Below, piece by piece: positions 16,648-24,703 of a stretch of DNA of 39,028 nucleotides. Below the pieces are notes generated by a model, which saw only the letters and a list, made by a program, of their open reading frames with translations, was not told the origin of the DNA and made no database searches. Numbering within the stretch: the stretch's first letter is position 1; each line of letters begins with the position of its first letter. Position numbers and translations under genes: made by a program. Where the stretch lies: NCBI GenBank assembly GCA_022567695.1, contig JADFGN010000006.1, positions 1-39,028 on the forward strand, written 5' to 3'. The stretch is from Candidatus Poribacteria bacterium. Its GTDB lineage: Bacteria; Poribacteria; WGA-4E; PCPOR2b.

Positions 16648-17468
16648 TGGCAGAAGCTCAAGCTATCAATCCTATCGCAGGTTCTGTGCCGACCGATGCG
16701 CCAGGGCGGCCTAAAAAGCAACGGAACTTACCCATCGAAAACACAGTGCGCGTTAGAAACCTCATTAAGAAATATGAGATGGGTTCTTCAGTCGTCGAGG
16801 CACTACGGGGTGCTAATTTTGAAATCCAACGTGGTGAGTATATTTCCATTGTTGGTCCCTCGGGTTCGGGAAAATCGACACTTTTCAATATGATCGGTGG
16901 TTTAGATAAGCCAACGGAAGGCCGAGTTTACATTGATGAGGTTGATATTGCTCAGTTGGATGCCTATGAATTGGCGTGGTTGCGCTGTCGCAAAATTGGT
17001 TACATTTTCCAGTCGTTCAATCTTATTCCGGTTATGACCGCCCTCGAAAATGTGTCTTTACCAATGATTTTTGCTGGCCTGACTGCCGATGATAGCCGCG
17101 AAAAAGCTATCGAACTTCTGTCTCTTGTCGGATTGGGCGATCGGGTTCAGCATAAACCGCTCGAGTTGTCAGGAGGACAACAACAACGTGTTGCAGTTGC
17201 TCGCGCCCTTGCCAATGATCCTGCCCTCGTCTTAGCCGATGAGCCGACCGGAAATTTAGATACCAAGACCGGGCTCGAAATTATCAATCTGCTCAAGCAA
17301 TTAAATGAGGAAAATGGTGTGACAATCATCACCGCCACTCACGATCACAAGATGCTTGATGTGTCCGATCGAATCTTCCACATGATTGATGGAAAAGTGG
17401 ATAAAATTGAAACACGCGAGGAAGCTGACCTGCATGTCGGTAAGCTAGATGGTCAAGAGGTGGGATAA
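16647..17468 (+). CDS. ABC transporter ATPase, LolD/MacB/FtsE type
   Basis: ATG at 16647 overlaps the preceding stop by one base, with AAAGGGGG just upstream. The 273-aa protein has an unusual 35-residue proline-rich N-terminal extension, then a full nucleotide-binding domain. This has Walker [10 protein letters not shown] (70-78), Q-loop Gln122 in [10 protein letters not shown], signature LSGGQ (174-178), Walker B VLADE (195-199), D-loop GNLD and H-loop His232. [15 protein letters not shown] and DEPTGNLD are typical of the LolD/MacB/FtsE class that pairs with FtsX-type permeases. The only such permease in the window is the 2452-aa protein at 5271-12629. I infer that the two form one type VII ABC machine at the cytoplasmic membrane. 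All catalytic residues are present. Confidence 0.95.
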   Translation: MAEAQAINPIAGSVPTDAPGRPKKQRNLPIENTVRVRNLIKKYEMGSSVVEALRGANFEIQRGEYISIVGPSGSGKSTLFNMIGGLDKPTEGRVYIDEVDIAQLDAYELAWLRCRKIGYIFQSFNLIPVMTALENVSLPMIFAGLTADDSREKAIELLSLVGLGDRVQHKPLELSGGQQQRVAVARALANDPALVLADEPTGNLDTKTGLEIINLLKQLNEENGVTIITATHDHKMLDVSDRIFHMIDGKVDKIETREEADLHVGKLDGQEVG

Positions 17469-17480
17469 AATACCTGAAAC

Positions 17481-17499
17481 GTGAAACGTAAAGCGTGAT
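17481..17499 (+). repeat. Left inverted repeat flanking the four-helix-bundle gene
   Basis: GTGAAACGTAAAGCGTGAT matches the reverse complement of 17977-17995 at 17 of 19 positions. It lies 13 bp after the ATPase stop and directly abuts the ribosome site of the enclosed gene. Confidence 0.65.
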
Positions 17500-17509
17500 A
17501 GGAGAAATC

Positions 17510-17977
17510 ATGAATTATGAAGAATGGACGCGATCGGTTCCTGATGAAATCACTGGTGATTCGTTGTGGAAAATGAATGCCTATCGGTTAGCACTTTTTG
17601 CTGCGGATATTGGGTGGAATGACGTTACAAAGTTGATGGGGGATAAACGTACAATTGAGTTATCGAATCAACTTTACCGCGCCCTGGGCTCTATTAGCGC
17701 AAATCTGGCCGAAGGCTACTCACGCGGGACAGGCAAAGATCGGGCTCGCTTCTATGAGTATGCGCTTGGTTCAGCTAGAGAGAGCAGAGACTGGTACTAC
17801 AAAGGCCGACACATACTTGGCCAAAAGGTTATCAGCCATCGTCTCGGTTTCCTCACTCAGATTATTCGTTTACTATTGACAATGGTTCCGCAACAACGAA
17901 ATCAAATTCTACGCGAAGAAAGCTTCACCTATAAAGTAGAAAGCGAAGATTCACTCAATAACATCCCTTTTTCTTAA
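17510..17977 (+). CDS. Four-helix-bundle protein (23S rRNA intervening-sequence protein family)
   Basis: ATG 17510 follows AGGAG with about 6-base spacing; a GTG at 17495 lies inside the inverted repeat and is not needed. The 155-aa protein is all-helical and contains the family core: ELSNQLYRALGSISANLAEG, then GKDRARFYEYALGSARESRD, then a last long helix. Proteins of this family form small pentameric bundles. They were first seen encoded in 23S rRNA intervening sequences, and the biochemical role is unknown. The gene breaks the logic between the ABC ATPase and the PLP enzyme and is bracketed by a 19-bp inverted repeat, its stop codon touching the right copy. That suggests a small inserted cassette. 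No transposase is encoded. Confidence 0.88.
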   Translation: MNYEEWTRSVPDEITGDSLWKMNAYRLALFAADIGWNDVTKLMGDKRTIELSNQLYRALGSISANLAEGYSRGTGKDRARFYEYALGSARESRDWYYKGRHILGQKVISHRLGFLTQIIRLLLTMVPQQRNQILREESFTYKVESEDSLNNIPFS

Positions 17978-17995
17978 TCACGTTTTACGTTTTAC
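17977..17995 (-). repeat. Right inverted repeat flanking the four-helix-bundle gene
   Basis: ATCACGTTTTACGTTTTAC is the imperfect inverse complement of 17481-17499 and overlaps the last base of the enclosed stop codon. Related words (TTTTACGC, CATCACGCTT) recur at 12876-12882, 13136-13145 and 18011-18020. Confidence 0.65.
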
Positions 17996-18031
17996 GCTTT
18001 ACATGCGACGCATCACGCTTTTGGGGAAGAT

Positions 18032-19153
18032 ATGAACATTTACGAAAAACTCGGAATCCGTAAAGTCATCAATGGTAATGCAACGCTGACACGGCTCGGC
18101 GGATCGATTATGCCGCCAGAAGTCGTTGAAGCAATGGTCGAAGCCTCACGTGCTTTTGTAGACATTGTTGAGTTGCAGAAACGGGTCGGTGAGGAAATTG
18201 CGAAACTGACACATAACGAAGCCGCTTACGTTTCCTGTGGCGCGGCGGCAGCACTGACCTTGAGTACCGCGGCTTGTATCACAGGACTCGATTCCATCAA
18301 GCGCGAAAAGTTACCCCATCTTGATGAAACGATGAAAAGCGAAGTCATCATCCATAAACATGGTCGTGTTGGTTATGATTTCGCCATCAGACAGGTCGGT
18401 GTTAAGCTCGTCGAGATCGGTGACGAAAACGGCACGACACCTGAAGAACTTAAAGCGGCGATCAACGAGAAAACAGCAGCGATTTTCTACTTCGCCAATC
18501 CTGGCCGGGAATGGCGGTGGCTATCCTATGAAAAAGGAATTGAGATCGCCAAAAAACACGGTGTGCCGCTGATCGTTGACTGTGCAGCACAGTTGCCGGC
18601 TCCGGACAACCTTTGGCGTTTCACACAGATGGGGGCGGACTTGGCGATGTTTAGCGGCGGAAAAGGATTGAACGGCCCGCAAAGCAGCGGCTTGACCGTC
18701 GGGCGCAAAGACTTAATTGAGGCGATGGCGTTTAATGGCCCCCCAAATCCATTTATCGGGAGGGGTATGAAGGTCGGTAAAGAGGAGATGGTTGGACTGC
18801 TTGCTGCTGTCAAGCGTTATGTGAACCTCGACCACGACAAACTGATGCAAAGTTACGAGGATGGCGTCGTTTACTTCGCGGAGGAATTTGCAGATGTGAA
18901 GGGCATTGAGGTTCGGCGGAGTTTCCCAAGCGAAGCGGGGCAGCCAATGCCCCGGACGGAAATCATCTTTGACGAGGATCGATTGGGCATCACCCGCAAT
19001 CAGATTCTTCAGCAACTAAAGGATGGGGAACCATCGATTGATATTGCTGGGTCTGGACAAAACGGTGTCTTGATCAATGGGCAAACTTTAATGCCTGGCG
19101 AGGAGGAAATTATTGCACAACGGCTGAAGGAGATTTTGACAGATGGCAATTGA
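18032..19153 (+). CDS. SelA-like PLP-dependent enzyme (aminotransferase fold type I)
   Basis: ATG 18032 follows GGGGA at a usable distance. The 373-aa protein has the fold-type I plan. A glycine-rich N-terminal stretch (NGNATLTRLGGS) and the phosphate-binding region SCGAAAAL come first, followed by Asp183 in LIVDCAAQLPAP for the PLP pyridine nitrogen and Lys211 in MFSGGKGLNGPQSSG as Schiff-base lysine. The sequence is closest in feel to L-seryl-tRNA(Sec) selenium transferase relatives such as D-glucosaminate-6-phosphate ammonia-lyase (DgaE) and related beta-eliminating enzymes. No selenocysteine genes are in the window, and it is shorter than true SelA, so a role in amino-sugar or amino-acid elimination is more likely. 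It is cytoplasmic, and all key PLP residues are present. Confidence 0.85.
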   Translation: MNIYEKLGIRKVINGNATLTRLGGSIMPPEVVEAMVEASRAFVDIVELQKRVGEEIAKLTHNEAAYVSCGAAAALTLSTAACITGLDSIKREKLPHLDETMKSEVIIHKHGRVGYDFAIRQVGVKLVEIGDENGTTPEELKAAINEKTAAIFYFANPGREWRWLSYEKGIEIAKKHGVPLIVDCAAQLPAPDNLWRFTQMGADLAMFSGGKGLNGPQSSGLTVGRKDLIEAMAFNGPPNPFIGRGMKVGKEEMVGLLAAVKRYVNLDHDKLMQSYEDGVVYFAEEFADVKGIEVRRSFPSEAGQPMPRTEIIFDEDRLGITRNQILQQLKDGEPSIDIAGSGQNGVLINGQTLMPGEEEIIAQRLKEILTDGN

Positions 19154-19242
19154 AAATAGTCAATTCTCAACGCCTACTTCTGACCAAATTCGTGTTTTGG
19201 CTCAACTTTTCTCGCATTGTGTAATAGGAGGTAACCGTTCAG

Positions 19243-19301
19243 ATGGGAGGGTGAGAAACTCTCCGCCGAACCTTTGCTCCGCGGGAGCGTCGCCCTCCCA
19301 T
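19243..19301. repeat. GC-rich REP-like double hairpin in the 19154-19466 gap
   Basis: ATGGGAGGG (19243-19251) pairs perfectly with CCCTCCCAT (19293-19301), and inside it GCTCC/GGAGC (19276-19280 with 19284-19288) forms a second hairpin. The segment GGGAGGGTGAG...CGCCGAACC is shared with 25271-25290. The remainder of the 313-bp gap holds nothing recognisable. Confidence 0.6.
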
Positions 19302-19466
19302 GGCGCATTAGAATCAAACCTGATGCATGTTCTCCATAGATACCTGAATGTTACGTCTAATCATCCGATTTCGGCGAGTGATACCAAATCCTTTTCTTTT
19401 CGTATCACCTGCCCTTTTTGTCTCTGAAGACTCAAAGCTGAATTTTATCCGCAAGCACATATCTCA

Positions 19467-19994
19467 TTATCTTTTGTATTTGACCATTCTGATAACTGTC
19501 CCAGATGCTTCATAAGTTACATTATCCATACATGCTTCAATCAGAAAGAGACCTCGCCCGCTGCCTCTGAATCGATTTGCGGGATGCAATGGATTCGCAA
19601 TGTTATTGCGATCAAAGCCTGCCCCTTGATCTTGGACGACAACCGTGAGTTTGTTTGGATTCACGATAAACTGAAACTGTGCAAGTTTATTGGCATCTTT
19701 TTTATTTCCGTGCTTAATTGCATTCGTACCCGCCTCGGTCACCGCCAAAATCACCTGTTCGCTTGTTTCTTCATTGAATCCCATCTGCCTTACAATTTCA
19801 GAGATGACAGCGTCAAGAATATAAACAGAATGCATTAAACTGGGGAGGGCTAGACAGATAGCCTGTCGGTCAATGTGATTTTCCTCAACTGTTACGACAT
19901 TGGGAAGGGAAGGGACGGCTTGAATCGCCGTGGATTCCATACTTGGAGCTGTTGTAGGCATAAAAGGTGCTTCGTATGAGATCTGATTTTGCAT
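19467..19994 (-). CDS. RsbW-like ATP-binding protein (anti-sigma factor / serine kinase family)
   Basis: ATG 19994 follows AGGAGG with 9-base spacing. The 175-aa protein has a poorly conserved 38-residue lead, then a GHKL ATPase domain. Its N box is VTEAGTNAIKHG (Glu87, Asn91), G1 box QDQGAGFD (121-128) and G2 box GSGRGLFLIEACMD (144-157). This is the HATPase_c_2 type seen in RsbW, SpoIIAB and many stand-alone phosphatase partners, which bind and phosphorylate anti-anti-sigma factors. No sigma factor, STAS protein or PP2C phosphatase is next to it, so the partner is encoded elsewhere. It is cytoplasmic and likely active. It is transcribed alone, convergently with the PLP-enzyme gene. Confidence 0.9.
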   Translation of the reverse strand: MQNQISYEAPFMPTTAPSMESTAIQAVPSLPNVVTVEENHIDRQAICLALPSLMHSVYILDAVISEIVRQMGFNEETSEQVILAVTEAGTNAIKHGNKKDANKLAQFQFIVNPNKLTVVVQDQGAGFDRNNIANPLHPANRFRGSGRGLFLIEACMDNVTYEASGTVIRMVKYKR

Positions 19995-20158
19995 GGGGAG
20001 TGACCTCCTAATTACTGTTTGAATTTTGGTTTACGATGATTTCGGTTTTAATGAACCATCAGTATATTTTGAAGATAAATGCATTTCTATGGCGGAAATT
20101 GAGCAATAAATATGCCAGCATATTCCGGGTTTGCCACGAGCAGATCTCCGCCCAATAA

Positions 20159-20191
20159 AAAACAGCACTGGCATAAAGTCAGTGCTGTTTT
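20159..20191 (-). terminator. Intrinsic terminator of the FAH-family gene
   Basis: AAAACAGCACTG (20159-20170) and CAGTGCTGTTTT (20180-20191) form a perfect 12-bp stem with a 9-base loop. On the minus strand the stem runs into six Ts, 45 bp beyond the stop at 20237. The A/T ends make it potentially bidirectional. Confidence 0.9.
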
Positions 20192-20236
20192 AGAGTCAAT
20201 ATGTACGCTAAGAATTTCTACGATATTTTGTGCAAA

Positions 20237-21163
20237 TTATCCCTGAACTACGGGATTTCGCAAGGTGCCAATCTTTTCGATTTCGATTTCAACGACATCT
20301 CCATCGGCAAGTTTTTCGTCAGGATGTCCAACGCCGGAGGGTGTCCCAGTTGAGATGATATCCCCGGGTTCAAGCGTGACAAGTGTCGAAGTGAATTCGA
20401 TGAGTTCGCCAACGTTAAAGATCATCTGCCCGGTGTTCGCATCCTGCTTAATCTCGCCGTTGACTTTGAGCGTGAGATGCAGGTTATCCGGATCTGGAAT
20501 TTCATCTTTCGTCACCATACAAGGTCCCACCGGCGCGAAGGTATCGAACCACTTTCCATTTAGCCAATCGAACCATTCATCCCCATCCCGATCAACACGA
20601 CTCTCCTTAACTTTAAGTTCTCGCTCAGAAACATCATTGACGATGGTGTATCCCGCAACGTAATCGTAGGCATCGTCGGCATCGATAAATTTTCCGCGCT
20701 TCCCAATCACGATGCCAAGTTCCGCCTCCCAGTCGATAAACATCCCGTTTTCAGGAATGATGATCGGTTGTTCGTGCGCTGTCAGGGTTGTACTCGGGGG
20801 TTTCATAAAAACACGCGGCGTTGTTTCTAACCGGCTTAAAGCTTCTCCACCACCCTCTTCAATATGCGAAGCGTAGTTCCCAGCAAGCAGCAGCAGTTTT
20901 TTCGGATTCGGAACTGGTGGCAGGAGCGGGTCTGTTGACCAAACTGCTTTATCAGGATTAGCTTCAACAGCACGAATGACACGTGCTGCGGCATCAAATG
21001 CACTTTCTCCCTTTTCGATAAACTGAAGCATTCCACTTAGCAGCCTGTTGAAGGCGATATCTGGCGCAACCGCTTGACATGTTGCGTGAAGGTCTAAAAT
21101 CTGATTATCAAGTAGTGCGCCTAACTTGGCACCATTAGCACTTTGGAAACTGACTAACTTCAT
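20237..21163 (-). CDS. Fumarylacetoacetate hydrolase (FAH) family protein
   Basis: ATG 21163 follows GGGAGA with 8-base spacing. The 308-aa protein has a short N-terminal lead (MKLVSFQSANGAKLG) and the FAH catalytic domain from about residue 90. Metal ligands are visible as Glu146 and Glu148 in DWEAELG and Asp177 in IVNDVSERE. GKWFDTFAPVGP (203-214) and ISTGTPSGVGH are the usual substrate-lid and C-terminal motifs. The family cleaves C-C bonds in acylpyruvates, 2-oxo acids and homoprotocatechuate products, or decarboxylates oxaloacetate; the exact reaction cannot be chosen here. The insert KVKESRVDRDGDEWFDWLNG resembles members annotated as 2-keto-4-pentenoate hydratase-like enzymes. It is monocistronic with a strong terminator. 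Confidence 0.93.
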   Translation of the reverse strand: MKLVSFQSANGAKLGALLDNQILDLHATCQAVAPDIAFNRLLSGMLQFIEKGESAFDAAARVIRAVEANPDKAVWSTDPLLPPVPNPKKLLLLAGNYASHIEEGGGEALSRLETTPRVFMKPPSTTLTAHEQPIIIPENGMFIDWEAELGIVIGKRGKFIDADDAYDYVAGYTIVNDVSERELKVKESRVDRDGDEWFDWLNGKWFDTFAPVGPCMVTKDEIPDPDNLHLTLKVNGEIKQDANTGQMIFNVGELIEFTSTLVTLEPGDIISTGTPSGVGHPDEKLADGDVVEIEIEKIGTLRNPVVQG

Positions 21164-21573
21164 GATTCTTCTCCCGGTTGTGTGAGATTATTTATCTTGC
21201 GATTGATTCGGTCGGATGACGACTCCACATATATTGCGCCGGATTATAGCAGATTGGACTATGGCAGTCAATGCCAATATTAGTTGCAAAGAATATAGGG
21301 CTTCTGTATAATAATTTCGATCTGAATCGCACATGATTTTGATACAATTACGAGACATTGATACAGATCTCCGTCACCCTGAAACAGAACTGATGGTTGA
21401 GATGCTTCGTCGCTTCTCTCACCTCAGAATGACACTTTGCGTTTACTGGTACAGGAGACAACCATGCACATGAATCTGTGTGCCCTGCATCTTGAATCCT
21501 GTACCTCGCTGCAGTGTATAATTGTCAATATGAAGTTGATAGCAGAACAGAAGTTTTCACTCAGGAGGATTAG
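21164..21573. other. Intergenic region with promoter and interspersed words
   Basis: This 410-bp gap separates two divergent genes. It contains a good rightward promoter at 21284-21312 and a phrase ending CTCAGAATGACAC (about 21422-21434), with CAGAATGAC also seen near 5023. The degenerate ATGCACATGAATC word lies at 21464-21505. A 46-codon frame at 21333-21473 has no ribosome site and runs into the repeat, so I do not call it a gene. Confidence 0.5.
21284..21312 (+). promoter_or_regulatory. Predicted sigma70-type promoter
   Basis: TTGCAA (21284-21289) and a perfect TATAAT (21307-21312) are spaced by 17 bases. Transcription would start near 21319 and run rightward into the UPF0173 gene, leaving a leader of about 255 nt. 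A second TATAAT near 21513 has no matching upstream hexamer at a normal distance. Confidence 0.6.
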
Positions 21574-22284
21574 ATGCATCTCAATAATGGCATTCAACTC
21601 ACATGGCTTGGTCACTCCACTTTTAAGATTGAATTTGACGGCAAAACAACCTTAGTTGATCCGTGGGTGACGCACAATCCTGCCTGTCCGGAGGAGCTTA
21701 AAACCTTCGATCAGCTTGACACGATACTCATCACACACGGGCATGCTGACCACGTCAGTGATGCTGTAGAGCTTGCGAAAAAACATTCACCAACCGTTGT
21801 GGCAATAGTCGAGATTGCGGGTTGGCTTGGAAGTAAAGGCGTGGACAACACGATCGGGATGAACAAAGGCGGCACTGTCTCGGTCAATGGCCTGAACGCT
21901 ACGATGGTCACAGCAAATCATAGCAGTAGTTTTACGGAGGAAGATGGCACAACCGTATACCTTGGAGAGCCTGCGGGATATGTCATCGAATTCTCGAATG
22001 GCTACAAAATTTACCATGCAGGAGACACGAATGTGTTTGGTGATATGCAGCTGATCGGTTCGCTTTATCAACCCGACCTCGCGCTCCTTCCAATTGGGGA
22101 CCACTTCACAATGGGCCCACGCGAAGCAGCGTATGCCGTTCAGTTGCTCAACGTTCCTGCTATTGTCCCCATCCACTACGGCACGTTTCCTGTTTTGACG
22201 GGGACGCCTGAAGCACTTCGTGAGTTGACGAAAGATCAGAACGTCGAAATCGTTGCTCTTAAACCGGGAGAGACTTTAGCGTAA
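21574..22284 (+). CDS. Metallo-beta-lactamase-fold hydrolase, UPF0173 / UlaG-like
   Basis: ATG 21574 follows AGGAGG (21563-21568) with 5-base spacing. The 236-aa protein begins with LTWLGHSTFKIE, typical of UPF0173. It carries the metal motif THGHADH (His55, His57, Asp59, His60), the bridging Asp in YHAGDTNVFG and a last histidine in VPIHYGTF. PIGDHFTMGPREAA is a family signature. Members are cytoplasmic metal-dependent hydrolases of largely unknown substrate; UlaG, a distant member, opens L-ascorbate 6-phosphate lactone. The length matches the family and all ligands are present. It is followed 19 bases later by the histidine-kinase gene on the same strand. Confidence 0.94.
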   Translation: MHLNNGIQLTWLGHSTFKIEFDGKTTLVDPWVTHNPACPEELKTFDQLDTILITHGHADHVSDAVELAKKHSPTVVAIVEIAGWLGSKGVDNTIGMNKGGTVSVNGLNATMVTANHSSSFTEEDGTTVYLGEPAGYVIEFSNGYKIYHAGDTNVFGDMQLIGSLYQPDLALLPIGDHFTMGPREAAYAVQLLNVPAIVPIHYGTFPVLTGTPEALRELTKDQNVEIVALKPGETLA

Positions 22285-22303
22285 TTCGATAGTTCGTCGA
22301 ACA

Positions 22304-24703
22304 ATGAAAATCCAACGCGACCTCACAACCACATTCTATATCTTCACATCTGGCACGTATCTAATTATTGGAGGACGAAGCTTCGCCAGAGCTCCAGATA
22401 CGCCTGAGACTAGCTATTTCTACCTGCTTGGATTGATCACGTGGGTTCTTGCCACGCTTGTTTGGATGCAACAGGTGGACAATCGGGCTGCGCGAATCTC
22501 CTATCTGATGAGCATCGGTCTGATGAGTGTATGCTCTGTTGACGCGACATTCTCGATCGGTGAAGGGACGTGGAGCAGCCGAATTGTGCCAATTGCTCAG
22601 TTTCTCGCGGCGACCATTTTGCCCTGCCTGTTTCTCCACTGCTTTCTCATCTTTCCAGCGGAGAAAAAAATTACCTTGCGCTATCAGTGGGTGTTGAAAG
22701 CACTTTACGTTCCGGGCATTGTCTTATTCCTCGCAATGTCCTTCTTTTATTTAGAGGGAAACAACTACTACCGTGAGTTTTTCCTCGTGCAGTTACCGCC
22801 CCTAGAAGGGATTTCAACAGGCTTTCTCTTTTTCTATTCGATTGCAGGACAGTTGCTTCTTTTACACACATGTTTTGCCGCGCCTTCCGCTTCCCAACGC
22901 CGTCAGGCACGGTGGCTGCTACTTGGCATCGTCGCAGGCACGTTGCCGCAGGCTATTTTTACAACGATTCCAAAGGTTTGGGACGTATCCATTCCCTATG
23001 CTCGCGCCTCTGCCTACACCTTATGCCTTATCCCAATCTGTTATATCGTCGCGATCATTCGGCATCGGTTGATGAACATTGAATTGATTATCAATCGTAG
23101 TCTAGTCTACATGCTTGTCAGTGGCTTCGCACTCGGAATTTATCTGTTGAGCATTCAAGGCTTGACCCTATTTTTCCACACAGCAATTCGCTCACGGACG
23201 GTGACTGCCGTATCCGTCTTGATTGTTGCCGTCCTCTTTGCGCCTGCTAAAACGCGGATACAGAACTTGATTGATCGCGCTTTTGATCGCGAGACGTACA
23301 ACTACCGTCAAACGCTTTTGGCGTTGAGCCAGACGCTCCATTCAATTCTCGATCTAGAAATTCTGGTCGATACCCTACTCCGCCAAGTGACCCGAGCAAT
23401 GCACATTAGTCGAGGAGTTGTGATGTATCGTGTGTCAACGGCAGAACCGGAGTTCGTTCCTGAAGCAACGGTTGGTATGGATTCTCTCCCTAGCGGCGTG
23501 CAGGTGAAGCTATTTCCGCCGTTGCTGGACCTGTTGAAAAAGGCAGAAAAACCGCTGGATTTTTCCAACCAGCCGCTTGATCGGAATAATATTCAATTGC
23601 TGGTGGGCAAAACCGATTTTGCAAATTCAGCACAAACCGAGGATTTTATCACGTTCCTTCGATCTGCAGTATGGATTCCCTTTATCACTCAGACCAAAGA
23701 GTTGGAAAATCTCGTGGGTCTGCTTGTGCTTGGACAAAAGTTATCGGAGGAGCCGTATACACAAGCCGACCTCGCACTGCTTGGGACACTGGCACATCAG
23801 GGGGCTACAGCTATTGAAAACGCAACGCTTTATGCCCAGTTGAGCATGCGGACAAAGGCAATGGAAGAGGCACGGGAACAATTGATGGCAACCTATCTGG
23901 ACACTCTCGGTGGCACAATGCCTAAATCAGAAAGCGGCAATTTGATGTCAGATTTCAATAATATTGCAGCCGCTCTCAAGGAAAGTCACGATCGGCTCAG
24001 ACAATTAGACCGGCTTAAATCTCAATTCTTGGATAATGTCTCCCACGAATTCCGCACGCCCTTGACCCATATCAAAGGATTTGTAGATAATCTGCTAGCT
24101 GGCATTGGTGGAAAGCTTTCAGGGAAACAAACAAGCTATCTATTGCGCGTGACGGATAATTGCGATCGGCTAATTCGACTGATTAACGATCTGCTAGATC
24201 TCTCACGAATCGAGTCAGGTCAGATTTCATTGCAGTTTGAACGAATGCCACTGTACCCAATTCTGGACGTAGCAGTTGCTGGGATGCAGCCAATGGCAGA
24301 TGAAAAACAGGTTCAAATTAATCTTGACTGCGCTCGGGACATCGTTGCAAGCGTGGATATCGACAAAATGAAGCAGATTATGACCAATCTGCTCGATAAC
24401 GCTGTCAAATACACGGAAAGAGGCGGACATGTTTGGGTCAACGTCACGTCCCAACCAGATCAGGACGTTCAAATCTGCGTTGAAGATACCGGGATGGGTA
24501 TTGACGACGCAGACTTAAATTTCATTTTCGATCGGTTCCACCGGGTTGACGATTCAAAAAACAGTGGTGTGGGAGGGATTGGCTTGGGGTTACCGATTGT
24601 GAAGAATCTTGTCGAACTACATGGCGGAAAAATTTGGGCGGAGAGCGAGGTCGGGGTGGGAAGTCGCTTCTATGTGACGCTGAAAGGTGGACAACATCGA
24701 TGA
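22304..24703 (+). CDS. Membrane sensor histidine kinase with GAF domain
   Basis: ATG 22304 lies 19 bases after the previous stop, without a strong ribosome site. The 799-aa protein has about eight hydrophobic helices in residues 10-315, with no large outer loop, so it senses within the membrane. A GAF domain (about 345-510) and a short coiled linker come next. The HisKA domain has phospho-acceptor His581 in NVSHEFRTPLTHIKG. The HATPase domain has N box MTNLLDNAVKYT (about 693-704), G1 EDTGMGI (727-733) and G2 GGIGLGLPIV (757-766). It is a complete class I kinase. No response regulator is in the window, so it is an orphan kinase. Its stop overlaps the start of the next gene by ATGA. Confidence 0.95.
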   Translation: MKIQRDLTTTFYIFTSGTYLIIGGRSFARAPDTPETSYFYLLGLITWVLATLVWMQQVDNRAARISYLMSIGLMSVCSVDATFSIGEGTWSSRIVPIAQFLAATILPCLFLHCFLIFPAEKKITLRYQWVLKALYVPGIVLFLAMSFFYLEGNNYYREFFLVQLPPLEGISTGFLFFYSIAGQLLLLHTCFAAPSASQRRQARWLLLGIVAGTLPQAIFTTIPKVWDVSIPYARASAYTLCLIPICYIVAIIRHRLMNIELIINRSLVYMLVSGFALGIYLLSIQGLTLFFHTAIRSRTVTAVSVLIVAVLFAPAKTRIQNLIDRAFDRETYNYRQTLLALSQTLHSILDLEILVDTLLRQVTRAMHISRGVVMYRVSTAEPEFVPEATVGMDSLPSGVQVKLFPPLLDLLKKAEKPLDFSNQPLDRNNIQLLVGKTDFANSAQTEDFITFLRSAVWIPFITQTKELENLVGLLVLGQKLSEEPYTQADLALLGTLAHQGATAIENATLYAQLSMRTKAMEEAREQLMATYLDTLGGTMPKSESGNLMSDFNNIAAALKESHDRLRQLDRLKSQFLDNVSHEFRTPLTHIKGFVDNLLAGIGGKLSGKQTSYLLRVTDNCDRLIRLINDLLDLSRIESGQISLQFERMPLYPILDVAVAGMQPMADEKQVQINLDCARDIVASVDIDKMKQIMTNLLDNAVKYTERGGHVWVNVTSQPDQDVQICVEDTGMGIDDADLNFIFDRFHRVDDSKNSGVGGIGLGLPIVKNLVELHGGKIWAESEVGVGSRFYVTLKGGQHR

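Noticed and set aside
17495-17509. GTG start for the four-helix-bundle gene
   Set aside because: It lies within the inverted repeat and upstream of the AGGAG site that fits ATG 17510.
19143-19427. 94-codon frame after the PLP-enzyme gene
   Set aside because: It begins inside the previous gene, runs through the hairpin repeat at 19243-19301, has no ribosome site and shows no protein-like pattern.
21333-21473. 46-codon frame downstream of the promoter at 21284-21312
   Set aside because: No ribosome site, and its second half is an interspersed phrase.
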